Below the pieces are notes generated by a model. The model was not told the DNA's origin, made no database searches, and saw only the letters and a list, made by a program, of their open reading frames with translations. Of a stretch of 64,000 nucleotides of DNA, positions 11,945 through 24,082 are shown piece after piece. How positions within the stretch are numbered: the stretch's first letter is position 1; every line of letters starts with the position of its first letter. This stretch comes from Hofstenia miamia (Eukaryota; Xenacoelomorpha; Acoela; Hofsteniidae): positions 115,140 through 179,139 of the forward strand of contig CABFPE010000029.1 of NCBI GenBank assembly GCA_900660155.1, read 5' to 3'. The position numbers were made by a program, and so were the translations under genes.

Positions 11945-12599
11945 AATATCAAATTTTACCATTTAAATTTGAGTTGAAAAAAATCTATCAGATACTAAGT
12001 ATAATTGTCTCAAGTGTAGATCATTGCACTTGATATGAATATGCAACGAATTATTTCGTTTTTCAGAAGGACTAAGTCATTTTTTCTCTTTCTTATAATA
12101 TTTTGTACGCGCACATACTTATTTTCTGTTTTAGGTGCATTGTTCGACTCAAGCTTTGTCATATAGAGTTGTTGTGCATATAGAGTCTCCATGTGTCATG
12201 TGTTTTAATATAAATTACCTGTTTCACACAAGTTCGTATTAAAACTGTGCGATGTTATCTTTACTAACTACCAGAGTTTGAAATTCTGAAAATACTTTAC
12301 AAAAACTATTTCTTATTTGCTTGATGTGAAACAAGAAACTCCTGTTGAAGCATCTTGTGTAATAAAAACAATCAGGGGTTAAAACAATGTGCTTTTGCAT
12401 ACTCTATTACATATTGTGCCTTTTAAAGCGACATTTCGATGTCAGTATTTCGGATATAATTGTTAAGGTAAAATGTTGTTTAGATTTAATGATTTATAAA
12501 TGTAAACCTATAACATAGTGAATGGCTACTAATATGAAGTTATTTCACTATATATAATTGTGCGTATGCCTCAAACATTTTCTATTGTACTATATCTAA
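11945..12599. other. Non-coding leader of the hAT relic
   Basis: AT-rich; no reading frame resembles a known protein. It probably belongs to the untranslated 5' part of the hAT element. Confidence 0.35.
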
Positions 12600-12600
12600 N

Positions 12601-12959
12601 TCTGTTTTGCATGCCGGAAATTTTGTTCCTCTTTATCTACAGGTGAACAAGCATTTCGACTTAGTGGGTTTTGTAATTGGAAAACTGCCTTGAAAACAAA
12701 TCGTGGATTTAGTAAGCATGAAAAATCTTATGACTATATACAATCAATGGCTAAATGGAAGGAATTTCAAAATCGGTCTAAGAGTAATTAAGAGATTTCT
12801 ACATTATTGTTTGAAAAGCAGTTAGAATGAAAAAGGTACTACATGACATCTTTAGTTGATGTAATTAAATTTCTTGCTATAAATGAACTTTCTTTCCGTG
12901 GTGATATTGAATCTAGTCCACTTGAAGATGATGTTTTGCACTCAGGCCTGTTCCTTAAG
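12601..12959 (+). pseudogene. hAT transposase fragment, TTF zinc-finger part (partial copy 1)
   Basis: Enclosed by single Ns at both ends and matching 13421-13779 essentially base for base. It encodes the CFACRKF...GFCNWKTAL...FSKHEKS segment of a TTF-type zinc finger. Probably a contig fragment of the same locus rather than an independent insertion. Confidence 0.7.
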
Positions 12960-13007
12960 NATATCTTGTGAAATATTTTAATAGTTTATTATTTTACATT
13001 TTAGAAA

Positions 13008-14487
13008 ATGCTGCATGAAACAAAAAAACGAAAAGGTAACAATGATGCACAAACTAAAGCTGAAATAAAGAGACAAAAACCAATAGAAAGCTACTGTAAG
13101 TGTTTTATAAAAATCATGAACATTTGGTAATTATATTTTTTTCAGTTAAACTAAAGCCCCCGGTCTCATTTCTTATGACTACTCAAGATGATACCTCTGC
13201 ATCAGGTCCAATAGTGACTTCTTTGGATCAGGATGCTGCCTCCGATTCACTTCAAACAATTGCTCAAAATCCTACCTCCACTTTAACTACACAGACTCTT
13301 CAGTCTGATACTTCGACCTCTGTGTCTGCTATAGTTGATGATTTAGGAACTGATGCGCCACACCAAATTGGTTTGCTGGAAGGAAATGGCTGGAGTATTC
13401 TATAAGACAAGATGCGGCCTTCTGTTTTGCATGCCGGAAATTTTGTTCCTCTTTATCTACAGGTGAACAAGCATTTCGACTTAGTGGGTTTTGTAATTGG
13501 AAAACTGCCTTGAAAACAAATCGTGGATTTAGTAAGCATGAAAAATCTTATGACTATATACAATCAATGGCTAAATGGAAGGAATTTCAAAATCGGTCTA
13601 AGAGTAATTAAGAGATTTCTACATTATTGTTTGAAAAGCAGTTAGAATGAAAAAGGTACTACATGACATCTTTAGTTGATGTAATTAAATTTCTTGCTAT
13701 AAATGAACTTTCTTTCCGTGGTGATATTGAATCTAGTCCACTTGAATATGATGTTTTGCACTCAGGCCTGTTCCTTAAGCTATTCGAGTTTACACTGAAA
13801 AGGATAAAAAACTTTCTGAAATAATTCCAACAATTCCAAAAGTTGCCTCATATAAATCAAAGGATATGCAAAATGAAATCATATCTATATTGGCTGCCAT
13901 GGTACAAGAGAAAGTAGCTTGTAAAGTAAAATCTGCTGATGTATCTTTTTATTCAATGAAAGTTGATGAAACTCAGGATCCCACTGGGTGTGAAAATATT
14001 TCCATTGTTGTACGTTCAGTGAAAGAAAGTGTTCCATTTGAGAATTTGTTAGCAATTGCATCATCTAATAAAGTTGATGCAGATTCTCTTGTCACGGTGA
14101 TTTTGAATACTTTATATAGATGTGAATTAAATCCAAAACACACAATATGTCAATGTTATGATGGCGCTAATGTGATGGCGGGAAAACATGGTGGTGTTCA
14201 AGCAAGATTGCCACAAAAATTAGAAAAGAAAATACCTTATATACATTGTTTCAATCACAAACTTCATTTGGTCATTGTTCATGCATTATCAGAGTATCCT
14301 AGAATTGGACAATATTTTCAAGTTTGCAACATTCTCTATAACTTTACTAGAAAGTTTACTGTATCAAAGATATATTCAGTTCAATGTTTGTCTCGACTCC
14401 TTGAACGAAAATGGGAAGGTCATTATAAAACGACTGCAACAATAATAAAGAATTATGATCAAATAATTTATGTATTACGCAAATGCT
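13008..14487 (+). pseudogene. hAT (TTF zinc finger / DUF4371) transposase, partial copy 2
   Basis: Exon 1 starts at ATG 13008 (MLHETKKRKGNN...). A 50-nt intron with GTAAGT at 13096 and AG at 13145 joins it in frame to a Ser/Thr-rich linker (SYFKLKPP...). Then come a TTF-type zinc finger (about 13415-13570) and, from 13866, the DUF4371 transposase core with KVDETQD, CQCYDGANVM and HCFNHKLHL, the RNase H-like catalytic neighbourhood of hAT enzymes. A frameshift near 13400 and stops near 13610 and 13648 show that it is dead. The copy is cut at the N at 14488. Confidence 0.85.
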
Positions 14488-14488
14488 N

Positions 14489-16760
14489 ATATTTTTTTCA
14501 GTTAAACTAAAGCCCCCGGTCTCATTTCTTATGACTACTCAAGATGATACCTCTGCATCAGGTCCAATAGTGACTTCTTTGGATCAGGATGCTGCCTCCG
14601 ATTCACTTCAAACAATTGCTCAAAATCCTACCTCCACTTTAACTACACAGACTCTTCAGTCTGATACTTCGACCTCTGTGTCTGCTATAGTTGATGATTT
14701 AGGAACTGATGCGCCACACCAAATTGGTTTGCTGGAAGGAAATGGCTGGAGTATTCTATAAGACAAGATGCGGCCTTCTGTTTTGCATGCCGGAAATTTT
14801 GTTCCTCTTTATCTACAGGTGAACAAGCATTTCGACTTAGTGGGTTTTGTAATTGGAAAACTGCCTTGAAAACAAATCGTGGATTTAGTAAGCATGAAAA
14901 ATCTTATGACTATATACAATCAATGGCTAAATGGAAGGAATTTCAAAATCGGTCTAAGAGTAATTAAGAGATTTCTACATTATTGTTTGAAAAGCAGTTA
15001 GAATGAAAAAGGTACTACATGACATCTTTAGTTGATGTAATTAAATTTCTTGCTATAAATGAACTTTCTTTCCGTGGTGATATTGAATCTAGTCCACTTG
15101 AAGATGATGTTTTGCACTCAGGCCTGTTCCTTAAGCTATTCGAGTTTACACTGAAAAGGATAAAAAACTTTCTGAAATAATTCCAACAATTCCAAAAGTT
15201 GCCTCATATAAATCAAAGGATATGCAAAATGAAATCATATCTATATTGGCTGCCATGGTACAAGAGAAAGTAGCTTGTAAAGTAAAATCTGCTGATGTAT
15301 CTTTTTATTCAATGAAAGTTGATGAAACTCAGGATCCCACTGGGTGTGAAAATATTTCCATTGTTGTACGTTCAGTGAAAGAAGGTGTTCCATTTGAGAA
15401 TTTGTTAGCAATTGCATCATCTGATAAAGTTGATGCAGATTCCCTTGTCACGGTGATTTTGAATACTTTATATAGATGTGAATTAAATCCAAAACACATC
15501 ATATGTCAATGTTATGATGGCGCTAATGTGATGGCGGGAAAACATGGTTGCGTTCAAGCGAGATTGCAACAAAAATTAGAAAAGAAAATACCTTATATAC
15601 ATTGTTTCAATCACAAACTTCATTTGGTCATTGTTCACGCATCATCAGAGGATCCTAGAATTAGACAATATTTTCAAGTTTGCAACACTCTATAATTTTA
15701 CTAGAAAATTTACTGTATCAAAGATATATTCAGGTCAATGCTTGTCTCGACTCCTTGAACAAAGATGGGAAGGTAATTATAAAACGACTGCAACAATATT
15801 CAAGAATTATGATCAAATAATTGATGTATTACGCAAATGTTCAGACAATCCTTTATCTTCAAATATAGCAATAGAAGCTACTGGTTTACTGAAGAAAGTC
15901 AAAGATCCATTATTCATTTTTTTGGTAAAGTCATGTTGTAATTCTTTCGATATTAAAACCAGCAAATGAAGCACTCCAGTCTAAATCAATGGATTTGCTG
16001 TCTGCAAATGACGTTGTCAATGGTGCTGTAGAACAAATAAAAAATCTCAGAAACGATGACATATTTAATGAGTTATATAGTGAATTGGAGGTGAATGAAT
16101 TTTGGAACAAAAAGTGAAAAACCATGCCGTGTAAAAGATTTGATAATTATGTAGTTCTTAGTCATATAGATCAATCCAGAGATAATGAAAAGTGTCATTA
16201 TAAACAATTGTTCAATGCAATCACTGACAGAACTTTAATGGAAATGAATATGCAATTTGGAAATGAAAACAAAAATCTGTTAACAAGTCTACAATCACTT
16301 GTTTCTTTTGACCAATCCCATAAAGATATTCCTTCTGATTTAAATGAATTGATTTCATTTTGCAGTTTAGATCATGAAAATATTAAAGACGAATTCACAG
16401 CTTGCTACAATCTCCTCAACACTAAACTCAAAGAAGAAGTTATCACAAAATCCCTCTCTAGTGCCAGAATGTACTTGCACAGATTTTATGATGCTTTTCA
16501 GCTGCCCTAACAATTGGAGCTGCAACAAGCACATGTGAAAATACATTTAGTACCTTATCTCGTGTGCTAACTCTTTTTGAAGAAGTATGGATGATGAAAG
16601 CAAGGCAAACCTTATCATATTGGGATTTAAAAAATCTAAAACAAGAGACATTAATAATGTTGACTTTCTTCATAAATTTAATTCTGATAAAAAGCGTAGA
16701 CTTCAATTATTTTAGTGCATATTTCTGTTGTTCTGCTTTTTTGTGTTTTCTTTGTTAGTG
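14489..16760 (+). pseudogene. hAT (TTF / DUF4371) transposase, copy 3 with C-terminal dimerisation domain
   Basis: It restarts at the intron end already seen at 13133 and repeats the linker, zinc finger and DUF4371 core (15222-15690), about 97-98 percent like copy 2. It then continues to the C-terminus: about 15700-16120, 16124-16510, and the hAT dimerisation signature TIGAATSTCENTFSTLSR at about 16508-16560. Frameshifts near 15690, 15950 and 16500 and a stop near 16117 show a pseudogene. A polyadenylation-like AATAAA lies at about 16799. No right terminal repeat is obvious. Confidence 0.85.
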
Positions 16761-16799
16761 CATGACTGCATGTTCTGTTGTTTATTCTGCTCTGTTTTA

Positions 16800-17645
16800 A
16801 TAAATTTTATTATCTGAAAGTTGTTTAGCATTTTAAAAAGAATATTAACAAAGAGAAAATAATTAATGTTAATGATCTTTATATAAAATTATTATTAGTT
16901 ACTAGTTACGTTTTATTTATAATTATGATAACGAAAAATATATATCTAATATTTATTTTTTAGAAGAAAGAATAAGGAAGTGTTTTTGAACTTTTTGTGT
17001 TTTTTTATTTTCAATTTAAATATAGTGGCAGTAGCCCAATTGTTTTTATCTATATTATACAATGCTTTTTTAAAAACTATGATTTTATGTACTTCATTGT
17101 TTAGCAAAAAAGAATTGTTCACGAAATTATCAGCATCCGATTACTGTTTTTGCAGATTGCTTAATCTACATGTTCCTCTTCTAAGTGGAAGGTATAAATT
17201 ATTACGTTCAAAAAACCTAAATTTTCCACAACTATGTTTTTTAAGTATTTCTTTGTTTAACAAACAACAAGTGTTCTCGAAATTATCAGCATCTGATGAC
17301 TGTTTTTGCTGATTATATCATCTACATTCTGCATGTTACTCTTCTATATTGAAGGTACCAAATATGTTTAAAAAATTTTCTAGGTTGCATAATCATATCT
17401 CAATTTTCTTATTGTTCATAATATCATTAAATACGTATTTCAATACTTAAATAATTTGAGATTACAAGATTTATTTATGTTTCTAGCTTACTTTCAAACC
17501 CCGCATTCTTCAATATAATCAAATATTGGCTGCTCATGGTTCCAATGGTCACAAGGAATTGTTTGAGTAAATATTGTAATTTTTATTTAATTGTATTTTA
17601 TAACATGTAAGCGTGGGGCTACTGATACGATAAATAAATAAATAA

Positions 17646-17682
<37 letters not shown>

Positions 17683-17815
17683 GACATAGTCGCATATATG
17701 TGGTCATTGGATTTGATATTTATTCAAAGGTGCACGTTCCCTGCGTTCTCAATCATTTCTACTTCATGCAGCTAACAAGCTATTCTTGATGTCCAGTGCC
17801 AGGCATTTTGTGGGC
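16800..17815. repeat. Non-coding stretch with a tandem pair and a microsatellite
   Basis: A segment containing CGAAATTATCAGCATC occurs at 17122 and again at 17278, a period of about 156 bases over two units (about 17085-17345). An (AAAT)n/(AT)n microsatellite fills about 17631-17680. No gene is seen. Confidence 0.6.
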
Positions 17816-17820
17816 TTCGT

Positions 17821-18726
17821 ATGGGCAGTGCACTATGGGCTAATGTTGGGCAGAATTTTTCGAGAATCTGCTCTCATACAAGTGAATTTATATCTATAAT
17901 AGTTAATTTTTTTAAATCATTAATGAAAATCGGATATAAAAAATCCCTTCTTCTAAGACTTTATTATGAATTTATAGACTCTATTAAAAATAAGGAATGG
18001 CCTTATATTTCAAATAAGATAGAAAATATGAAAAGAATTAATTTTAAAAAGGCAACGAAAATGGTATATGTCAAAGACATGAATATTAAACTATCTAATA
18101 GAATTATTTGGTACTCTTTACCTTCCCTCAAGAAAATACTCACTAGTTCTAAGTTTGGTAGTACGTAGACACTAATCTCTGATAGTAAACAAGAAGGTAA
18201 ATAGCAACTTGCTACTATATGGTGCTACATTTTTATAAAGTGTGTAAATTTGTGAATTTTGTAATTTTAATTTTTTCTTGATAAGGCTTTGCCGAAACGT
18301 ACGTTGGATTATACTACTTTGCATTTTTGTTTTCATTTACTCATGTATCAACCTTGTTACAATTCAGTTAAGGCAATCATTGAGAAGGCTTCTCAGGACG
18401 ATCAGCCCTTACTCGCTAATCTAAATACAACATTGAAGAAATTCATTCACAATGTTCTGATGACAAAGAAAAAACCAGATAGTCTCTTTAAATACCCTCA
18501 CAACAACATAGTACAAACTCTGGAGAATCTCATGATTAAAAAGGAACTTATACCGAAAATGGAATTCTTGGCTGGATTTGTAAATCATATATTTGATGAA
18601 ATAAGGAATGAAACAATTCAGTTACATGAAAAAGAGTCTTATGCTAACATTGATAAAAGTCGGAAACATTGTAATGACATTCAATCAAAAACTGAAATGG
18701 TTAAACTAATAAAACTGATATGTTAT
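17821..18726 (+). pseudogene. Unrecognised coding relic, copy 1 (two exons)
   Basis: Exon 1 (about 17821-18162) encodes about 114 residues, including WANVGQNFSRICSHTSEFI and GYKKSLLLRLYYEF. A plausible intron follows (donor GTACGT at about 18162, acceptor ending at 18288), then exon 2, beginning ALPKRT and running to the N at 18727. The RICS....F......L...GY pattern is reminiscent of the region after the palm of Penelope-type reverse transcriptases, but this is weak. Differences from copy 2 are mostly amino-acid changing, so it does not look constrained. Confidence 0.4.
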
Positions 18727-18727
18727 N

Positions 18728-19751
18728 TGCACTATGGGCTAATGTTGGGCAGAATTTTTCGAGAATCTGCTCTCATACAAGTGAATTTATATCTATAATA
18801 GTTAATTTTTTTAAATCATTAATGAAAATCGGATATAAAAAATCCCTTCTTCTAAGACTTTATTATGAATTTATAGACTCTATTAAAAATAAGGAATGGC
18901 CTTATATTTCTAATAAGAAAGAAAATATGAAAAGAATTAATTTTAGAAAGGCGACAAAATTGGTATATGTCAAAGACATGAATATTAAACTATCTAATAG
19001 AATTATTTGGTACTCTTTACCTTCACTCAAGATAATACTCACTAGTTCTAAGTTTGGTAGTACGTAGACACTAATCTCTGATAGTAAACAAGAAGGTAAA
19101 TAGCAACTTGCTACTATATGGTGCTACATTTTTATAAAGTGTATAAATTTGTGAATTTTGTAATTTTAATTTTTTCTTGATAAGGCTTTGCCGAAACGTA
19201 CGTCGGATTATACTACTTTGCATTTTTGTTTTCGTTTACTCATGTATCAACCTCGTTACAATTCAGTTAAATCAATAATTGAGAAGGCTACTCAGGACGA
19301 TCAGCCCTTACTCGCTAATCTTAATACAACATTGAGGAAATTTCTTCACAATGTTCTGATGACAAAGAAAAAACCAGATAGTCTCTTTAAATACCCTCAC
19401 AACAACATAATACAAACTCTGGAGAATCTCATGATTAAAAAAGAACTTATACCGAAAATTGAATTCTTGGCTGGATTTGTAAATCACACATTTGACGAAA
19501 TAAGGAATGAAACAATTAAGTTACATGAAACGGAGTCTTATGCTAACATTGATAAAAGTCGGAAACTTTGTAATGACATTCAATCAAAAACTGAAATGGT
19601 TAAACTAATAAAACTGATATGTTATGAAACTAATACCAATTTTCCAAAATTGGCAGAAGTCCTAAAGCTGGATGTAAATTATTCATACATGAAAAAGAAT
19701 TTTAAATCAATAAAGTTGACCTCAAAACAATTAAAAAATGGTCAAGAATAG
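18728..19751 (+). pseudogene. Unrecognised coding relic, copy 2 (two exons)
   Basis: About 97 percent identical to copy 1 and with the same exon-intron layout. It extends further: exon 2 (19186-19751) ends at a stop after a Lys-rich tail (LTSKQLKNGQE). It begins directly after the N at 18727, part way into exon 1. The helical, charged sequence has no motif I can name. It could be the C-terminal half of a transposon or retroelement protein. Confidence 0.4.
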
Positions 19752-20464
19752 TGAGAACCAAAAACGTAATGTACAGTGTAGACTATTTTGAAAAATTTCT
19801 ATTTAATTGTTGCAAGAGCTAAAGTCTTCCATTACAAAAGACTTTGTACAATTTCAAATCAGTCTAGTAGCATGAGAACTCTTATTTTGTTTTCTCAATT
19901 AAAAGCAATAATTTGCCTGTAATAATTGCTTAATCCAAATAAATGATGAAAAACTTTGTTTAATAAAATAGTTTGATGTATCAAACATCTCTGCTTTCTT
20001 GATCATTCCATACAAGTTTTAAAGGAACTGGTTTTCTGTTCAAATTTACTTTTTTTTTGTCCGAATTTTGTAGACTTAAATTGTAGTGATTTTAAACTTT
20101 GGTATATAGTGTTGTCTTGTTGAATGTATTCCAAATATCAAATACACATTTTAAATTTTTTCAAAATAATATAAAGTAATAATATATTGAATGTAAAATT
20201 ATATTTCATATTGTTGATTTTAGGGTTCACACAAATTTTCTTCAATTTTTCATCTTAATTGGTTTAAATTGGATTTTTGCTTAATATTTATAAAATTATT
20301 TGTAAATATCAGTTATTTCCAATTATATTCACTATAATTGGTTAATTTAATTAAATTTTATTATATACTTGCAAAACTCAATTATTTGAAATTAAATACC
20401 TTAGAATGCCAATTACTTCCAATTATTTTCTATTAAAATCAAACTTTTTTATATGAGATGTATT
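19752..20464. other. Very AT-rich stretch, no gene seen
   Basis: Low-complexity T/A-rich sequence with several ATTA-rich near-repeats between 20280 and 20440. No coding potential is recognised. Confidence 0.4.
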
Positions 20465-20720
20465 GTCAAGTTAAATATATCCAAGGAGTTCTTAATATTA
20501 AGCATTCCTTGTAATATTATACAATAAAACGAATTTGAGATCTCAAGGATTGCTCATCATATCCAGAATGATGAGAAATTTGACTGAAAGAGCATTTTCA
20601 GTGTGTGCCCTAACACCATTTAATGGACTACCTCATGAATTATGCATATCCTCAAGCATTATAGAATTTAAAAGAAAATTAACTGTTGTGAATCAGTTTG
20701 ATAACATGAATATGGTGTAA
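20465..20720 (+). pseudogene. 3' end of a LINE (jockey/CR1/L2-type) reverse-transcriptase ORF
   Basis: The frame ending at 20720 reads RAFSVCALTPFNGLPHEL, then SSSIIEFKRKL. This matches the conserved ending of non-LTR reverse transcriptase ORFs (R.FSV.A...WN.LP..LR...S...FK..L). Only the extreme C-terminus remains, as usual for 5'-truncated LINEs. The assignment rests on this one motif, but it is a distinctive one. Confidence 0.65.
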
Positions 20721-21030
20721 ATGTATATCATTTATTTTCTAATTTCGCATAGGATTTGTCTCTGGGTAATATTTGCGCTTTGTAAGGATTATCATTATAA
20801 TAATAAATGACAAAAATATCACCTGTGGTTCAGTTTCGACTGAAGCAGAAGACACAAGATCTTCATATGTTTCAAACTGCATGTTCAGCAGTTCTTCTTC
20901 AGTTTCTTCATCAAGATTCATTCTAAAAAAACTATTAATATTGGATCTATATTGGAATATTTATATTCAACATGAGGAGAACTTGATGTGGGCTTAAATT
21001 TATAGTTTTAGCCAGCATTTGCCAGGAGAA
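20721..21030. other. Intergenic stretch, no firm feature
   Basis: A 60-codon minus-strand frame at 20739-20921 (acidic lead, then hydrophobic) is not supported by any recognised family. Confidence 0.3.
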
Positions 21031-23271
21031 AAAATTAATTTTGCAAAGTATTTTTGAAAATACAAATAGAAATATTCTGTTGAAGTTAGCTATTGATTAG
21101 TGTGGCAAACAAAGACAATTTATGCAATGAAAAAATTTATCAGAGCATCCATTGGAGAAAATATAGAAAATATTTTTGACCCACACTACTTTATATTATT
21201 TGATTGCAACGTACTCAAGTGCTGTCCTGCTCAATGGTGCCATATTTTTCAAAACTTTTCCTTTCTTTAATTACATAAATTTGAAACACTCCATGCATCT
21301 ATCAAAAAGATTTAATTGGTAATTAAAAAGTCTGTTTTACATGATGAAGCAATTAATATAAAATACTATTTCCTTTCTGCCCAATCCATCTGCATGTTAT
21401 GTCTGTTAGAGCAGGGCTACCTCAACACCAGGCCAACACAAGCACTATTGATTGAAATTATTTGGGGGCTGCATGCCTCAATAATTATTTCAATTAACAA
21501 CTTTAGAAATAAGAAATGGTCTCTCCTGCATGGTGGTACGAACATTCCACTGTGCTAATAGAATGATCATTTGTTTATTATCCATTGGTATGTTACAATT
21601 AACTGTGTGAAATCCCTCCATTGGGCTTCCTCACATAAACATTACTTAGTGCTACAAAACTGTTGTGTTGCACTATACACTAGTGGATATCTAAGTGCAA
21701 AAAAAGAAGATTTTCCTATTTCAATTTATCAGTTTCCTTCAATTCCAGAAATGTCAAGAAAATGGGTATATCAATTACCCAAAGGCGTTAATGTTACTAA
21801 AAATATAAGAGTGTGTGCATTGCATTGGCACCCTAATGCAAAGATGAAAAAAGTCGAAGGGTGGAAAATTATCTCCTGTTGAAGCTCTCTCAATTTTTCC
21901 AAACGTTCCTGCCAGCATGATTCCAGCACCATGTCCAACTCCTAGAAAAAATGAATAACTTCTACTAGGAAAAACAAATGTTCAACCTGATGAACTTGAT
22001 GCTTTCAAGGCCCTTGATAGGATTAACATTAAAAATGTGGTAGATCTATTAGCAGAAATACAATCTAGATTTCCAAAACGTGTTGAACATGGGTCTATAT
22101 CTGTAGCATCCAAAGAACAAAATCAAGTAGTGTCAGTCATTTAGGATGATCTTATCCCGCGATACATTTTGCGGATTTCATTGCAATCTAATAGGACATT
22201 TCTCTCATTTCAGATGTTTAAGAGTATTGTACAAAGTTCTCCTCCATCCAATGCATCACATACTATTCAATACTTGAGTGAGATAAGCTTCTCATTTCAA
22301 TACATTTACTTTAATTATACATAGTCTATATTCCTTTTAATTATGTGCACAGATTTGATTTTAACACTAAATTAAAAAAATTATAACAGTTGTGATTACA
22401 TATTCAATGATTCAAAATTATACATTCAAAGTGTACATTTTAGTTTTTGCTAAATTTAGTTAAACTATATTTAGCTTGAAGAAATTGTTTGATTCATTTT
22501 TTGTGAAGAGGATTATATGGACTCCAGAAAGACGTTTATACTACGAAAAATTCCTTTACTGAACAATACTAAGTACAGAATTGAAGATTTCATGGAATTG
22601 TTTACTCTATATGGCACATCACACTCCTGTTATGAGAAACTCAGAAGTAATTTGGTTTTGCCTTCTGTAAGAATACTTCAGCGTCTAACATCAAAGGTTT
22701 CCATTTCATTTGTAATTAATTTAATTTTTAATATTGTTGATAAGTAACTCATGGGCATATTTAACTTTTGAATTTATAACTGTAGTAGTCACAGTAGGAA
22801 TTTTTAAACGTCTAGGCAGTTTGACACAATTTGAATTTCAAAATAGATTATTTATAAAATGATTGAAGGTAATAGAAATTAGAATGTAGAATGGGTCAAC
22901 TAAATAATTAAATGAAAAGCACACAGTCTTAAAGTATTTTCTCTCCTCTGCACTCTGTGGGACCAATGAAACATTTGCTTAGCAAAAACAATGTTAACTA
23001 TTAAATATTTAGGTTTCTAATCTTTGTGAAGATGACTACATGTGGTAGTTCTTCAATTGCTTAGATGAAAGAAGTCCTTGTTGTTTTCTGATCATTGATG
23101 AGATATATGTAGCTTCTGGGATTGAATACTTTGGTGGCAAAATTGTTGGCAAAGTAGTCAATAAAGAGGTTGGTGACAAACTGGCTTCTACAGTAATGTT
23201 TATCATGATAAAAACTGATTTTTAGTGGAAAACATTATGTTTCTCATCTATTACCTGTTGATGATTTTACT

Positions 23272-23561
23272 GCTTTGTTTATGTATGAAGAAACATACAG
23301 ACTTCTTGAAGCAATAAATATTTGTGGAGGATCCATAATTGCTGTATCTTCTCCTTGAAAAGCTAGTTCACTAATTAATAGAGATATTCCTTTGTATTTA
23401 TTTACTGATCCCTCGCAATTACTGAATAAGCATCTGGAGTAATTGGCTTGGTGAAAAATGCAAATTGTTGGATTTCTATGAGTCTACAGGTACGACCAAA
23501 ATTCACTGTGCTTCATTTTCTCATGTAGAGACATTGTATAAATCCGAAAAGGATTCCTTGA
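23272..23561 (+). repeat. Duplicated P-element segment (copy of 24084-24373)
   Basis: 290 bases are repeated without visible difference after the inserted piece; each copy abuts a single N. This is the pattern of two overlapping contig ends left unmerged. Confidence 0.85.
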
Positions 23562-23562
23562 N

Positions 23563-24082
23563 AGCCACGCGTTCTCATCCTGTTCCAGGCTGCTGGGGAT
23601 TTAGCATGGATCAACAACGTGGAAACAATAACGCAGTACTACGACGTCACGAAGTGGATAGAAATCATCACTATGATCCGAGCTGGCGTATCAAACCCTG
23701 ACGACATGACATTAAGCCAGGTCCAGGAGTACTGTTCATTGTTTGTGGATCATGCCACGACCATGGGGTCTTTACAACAAGTCTTCCTCCACTTCTACCC
23801 TGACACAGAGATCAGCGCTGAGGATGCACACACGTCGGACACCAACACTATGATGACGCTCATGGTAGCACTTAAAGGCCTGCGGCTGTACGAAAGTTTC
23901 TACGACACCTTCACGAGGCGATTGAACAATCTTCAGCGAAACTGCCCCATCAGCAATTGTATGCCAACTATAAAATTCCTGAGGTTAAAGGACGAGGTGG
24001 TCACCCAAAGAGAGGTTCTCATGCAGATAACATGAGAAGCCAGCTACGTGGAAGTTACAACCTGGGATGGCGAGCTCGCAAC
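23563..24082 (+). mobile_element. Fragment of a gypsy-related element: post-integrase ORF homologue
   Basis: A 520-base piece of balanced base composition, unlike its AT-rich surroundings, enclosed by single Ns. Most of it is one coding frame whose protein aligns along about 130 residues with the post-integrase region of the gypsy element at 8331-8819 (shared WIEIITMIR/CIEIITMIR, NPD, F..FY, LKGL.LYESFY/IYKKYY, FTR.LN.L and a later TWD/TWE). It is treated as a fossil piece of a related LTR element; it may be a misplaced contig. Confidence 0.7.
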
